From Ricinus communis (Eukaryota > Streptophyta > Magnoliopsida > Malpighiales > Euphorbiaceae), in contig NC_063259.1 of the NCBI RefSeq assembly GCF_019578655.1, forward strand, positions 9,722,001-9,786,000: a DNA stretch of 64,000 nucleotides, written 5' to 3'. Of the stretch, positions 62,401-64,000 are shown in pieces (positions within the stretch are counted from its first letter, which is position 1; the number at the start of each line of letters is the position of its first letter). Made by a program: the position numbers and the translations under genes. The notes beneath the pieces are model-generated. The model was not told the origin of the DNA. It was given only the letters and a program-made list of their open reading frames with translations, and did no database searches.

Positions 62401-64000
62401 GGGTTGTTTTTTCATATTATAGAATTAAATCATTTAAGGGGTTTTTTCCTCATACTAAAAAATATACTAAAATTACAGGGTTATTTTCTCCGATTGATAA
62501 ATATCCCCTTATTACGAGGTTGTTTTCTCATATTAAAATTTATCACTTCTACGAGGCAGTTTTCTCGAACTCGCAATTACACTATTTTTACGGGGTAGTT
62601 TTCTCACATGCATAAATATACACGTTTTACGGGGTTATTCTCTTATATTGATAAATATACCACGATTATGGGGTTATTTTCCCAAATTCATAAATGTACA
62701 CGTTTTATGAGATTATTTTCTTATATCGACAAACATACCCCATTTACGGAGTTGTTTTCTAAAATTCTTAAATATACACGTCTTACGAGGTTATTTTCTG
62801 ATGTTGATAAATATACCACTTTTACGCGGTCATTTTCTCATTTTAAATTATTATCACTATTATGGGGTTATTTTCGCAAATTCATAAATATACACGTTTT
62901 ACGGGTTATTTTCTTATATTGATAAATATACCATTTTTACGGGGTCATTTTCTCATATTAAATTATTTGCACTATTGTGGGGCTATTTTCTCAAATTCAT
63001 AAATATACAAGTTTTACGAGGTTATTTTTTTATATCGATAAATATAGCCCATTTACGTGGTTGTTTTCTCAAATTCATAAAGATACACATTTTACGAGGT
63101 TATTTACTTATATTGATAAATATAGCAATTTTACGGGATCGTTTTCTCATATTAAATTATTAGCACTATTATGGAGTTGTTTTCTCAAATTCATAAATAT
63201 ACACGTTTTACGGGCTTATTTTCTTATATTGATAAATATACCACTTTTATAGAGTCATTTTCACATATGAAATTATTTGCACGATTATGGTGTTGTTTCT
63301 CAAATTCATAAATATACACGTTTTACGGGATTATTTTCTTATATCGACAAATATACCCCATTTACGGGATTTTTTTTCTAAAATTCTTAAATATACACGT
63401 CTTTTGAGGTTATTTAATGTTGAAAAATACACCCCATTTACGGGGTTGTTTTCTCAAATTTATAAATATACACATTTTACGAGGTTATTTTCTTATATCG
63501 ACAAATCTACCCCTTTTACGGGGTTGTTTTCTCATATTATAAAATTAACCCATTTAGGGGGTTGTTTTCTCACACTTACAAATATACCAAAATTATGGGG
63601 TTATTTTGTTCGATTGATAAATATCCCGGTATTACGGGGTTGTTTTCTCATATTAAAAAGTTTACCCCTTCTACGAGGCTGTTTTTTCAGACTAGCAATT
63701 TTACTATTTTTACAGTGTTGTTTTCTGAGATTCATAAATATACACGTTTTACGTGGTTATTTTCTTATATTGATAAATATACCACTTTTACGAGGTCGTT
63801 TCTGATATTAAATTATTAGCACTATTATGTGATTGTTTTGTCAAATTTAAACGTTTTACGGGGTTATTTTGTTAAATCGAAAAATATACCTCTTTTATGG
63901 GGTTGTTTTCTCATATTCTAAAATTAACTCATTTAAGGTGTTGTTTTTCCATTTTCACAAATATACCAAAATTGTGAGGTTATTTTCTCCGATTGATAAA

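Larger units (their letters stand above)
52544..64000 (+). repeat. Satellite array C, ~116-bp trimers plus variant cassettes, plus orientation
   Basis: The array uses the trimer of array A on the opposite strand. Its members contain CATATTAAATTATTAGCAC, TTATATTGATAAATATACCA and CAAATTCATAAATATACACG. Between trimer runs a cassette recurs with monomers AAAATTAACCCATTTAAGG, AATATACCAAAATTACGGGG, TCCGATTGATAAATATCCC, AAAAATTTACCCCTTCTACG and GACTCGCAATTACACTA. I count about 19 occurrences of the AAAATTAACCCATTT marker (some imperfect) between 52741 and 63920, at irregular spacing of roughly 0.3-1.1 kb. It continues to the window end. It is interrupted by the solo LTR at 56237-56840. Confidence 0.92.

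Noticed and set aside
1..64000. Telomere-type repeats (TTTAGGG)
   Set aside because: No tandem TTTAGGG was seen; GGGTT occurs only as part of the satellite core.

Overview
The window looks like repetitive heterochromatin from a flowering plant. No ordinary host gene, rRNA or tRNA is visible. About 46 kb consists of a diverged tandem satellite with a basic unit of about 39 bp. It is interrupted by two plant-type Ty3/gypsy chromoviruses, one probable solo LTR and one 500-N assembly gap. The plant assignment rests on the retroelement lineages (CRM-like and Tekay-like) and on initiator-tRNA-Met type primer binding sites. I cannot name the species and do not recognise the satellite.

Layout. 1-5719: array A, the satellite on the minus strand, dominated by a trimer of about 116 bp. 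5720-13203: a decayed CRM-like element on the minus strand with a complete 5' LTR (12138-13203), PBS, gag, pol and PPT, but only about 143 bp of its 3' LTR. 13204-31001: array B, the same satellite on the plus strand with different monomer subtypes. 31002-40446: a structurally complete Tekay-like element on the plus strand with 2.3-kb LTRs, AATAA target site duplication, PBS and PPT, but a gag-pol broken by many small indels. 40452-52043: array B continues. 52044-52543: 500 N. 52544-64000: array C on the plus strand, with the same trimer as array A but reversed, interrupted at 56237-56840 by a probable solo LTR with TTGTT duplications.

The array changes orientation exactly at the truncated 3' LTR of the CRM-like element, where the junction carries short templated duplications. 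The A-type and C-type arrays are the same family in mirror orientation around a different B family, and the B/C boundary coincides with the gap. This suggests an inversion breakpoint or an assembly join. A CRM-like element in a satellite array makes a centromeric or pericentromeric location plausible but not shown. The many open frames in the arrays follow from the 39-bp period (13 codons) and are not annotated as genes.
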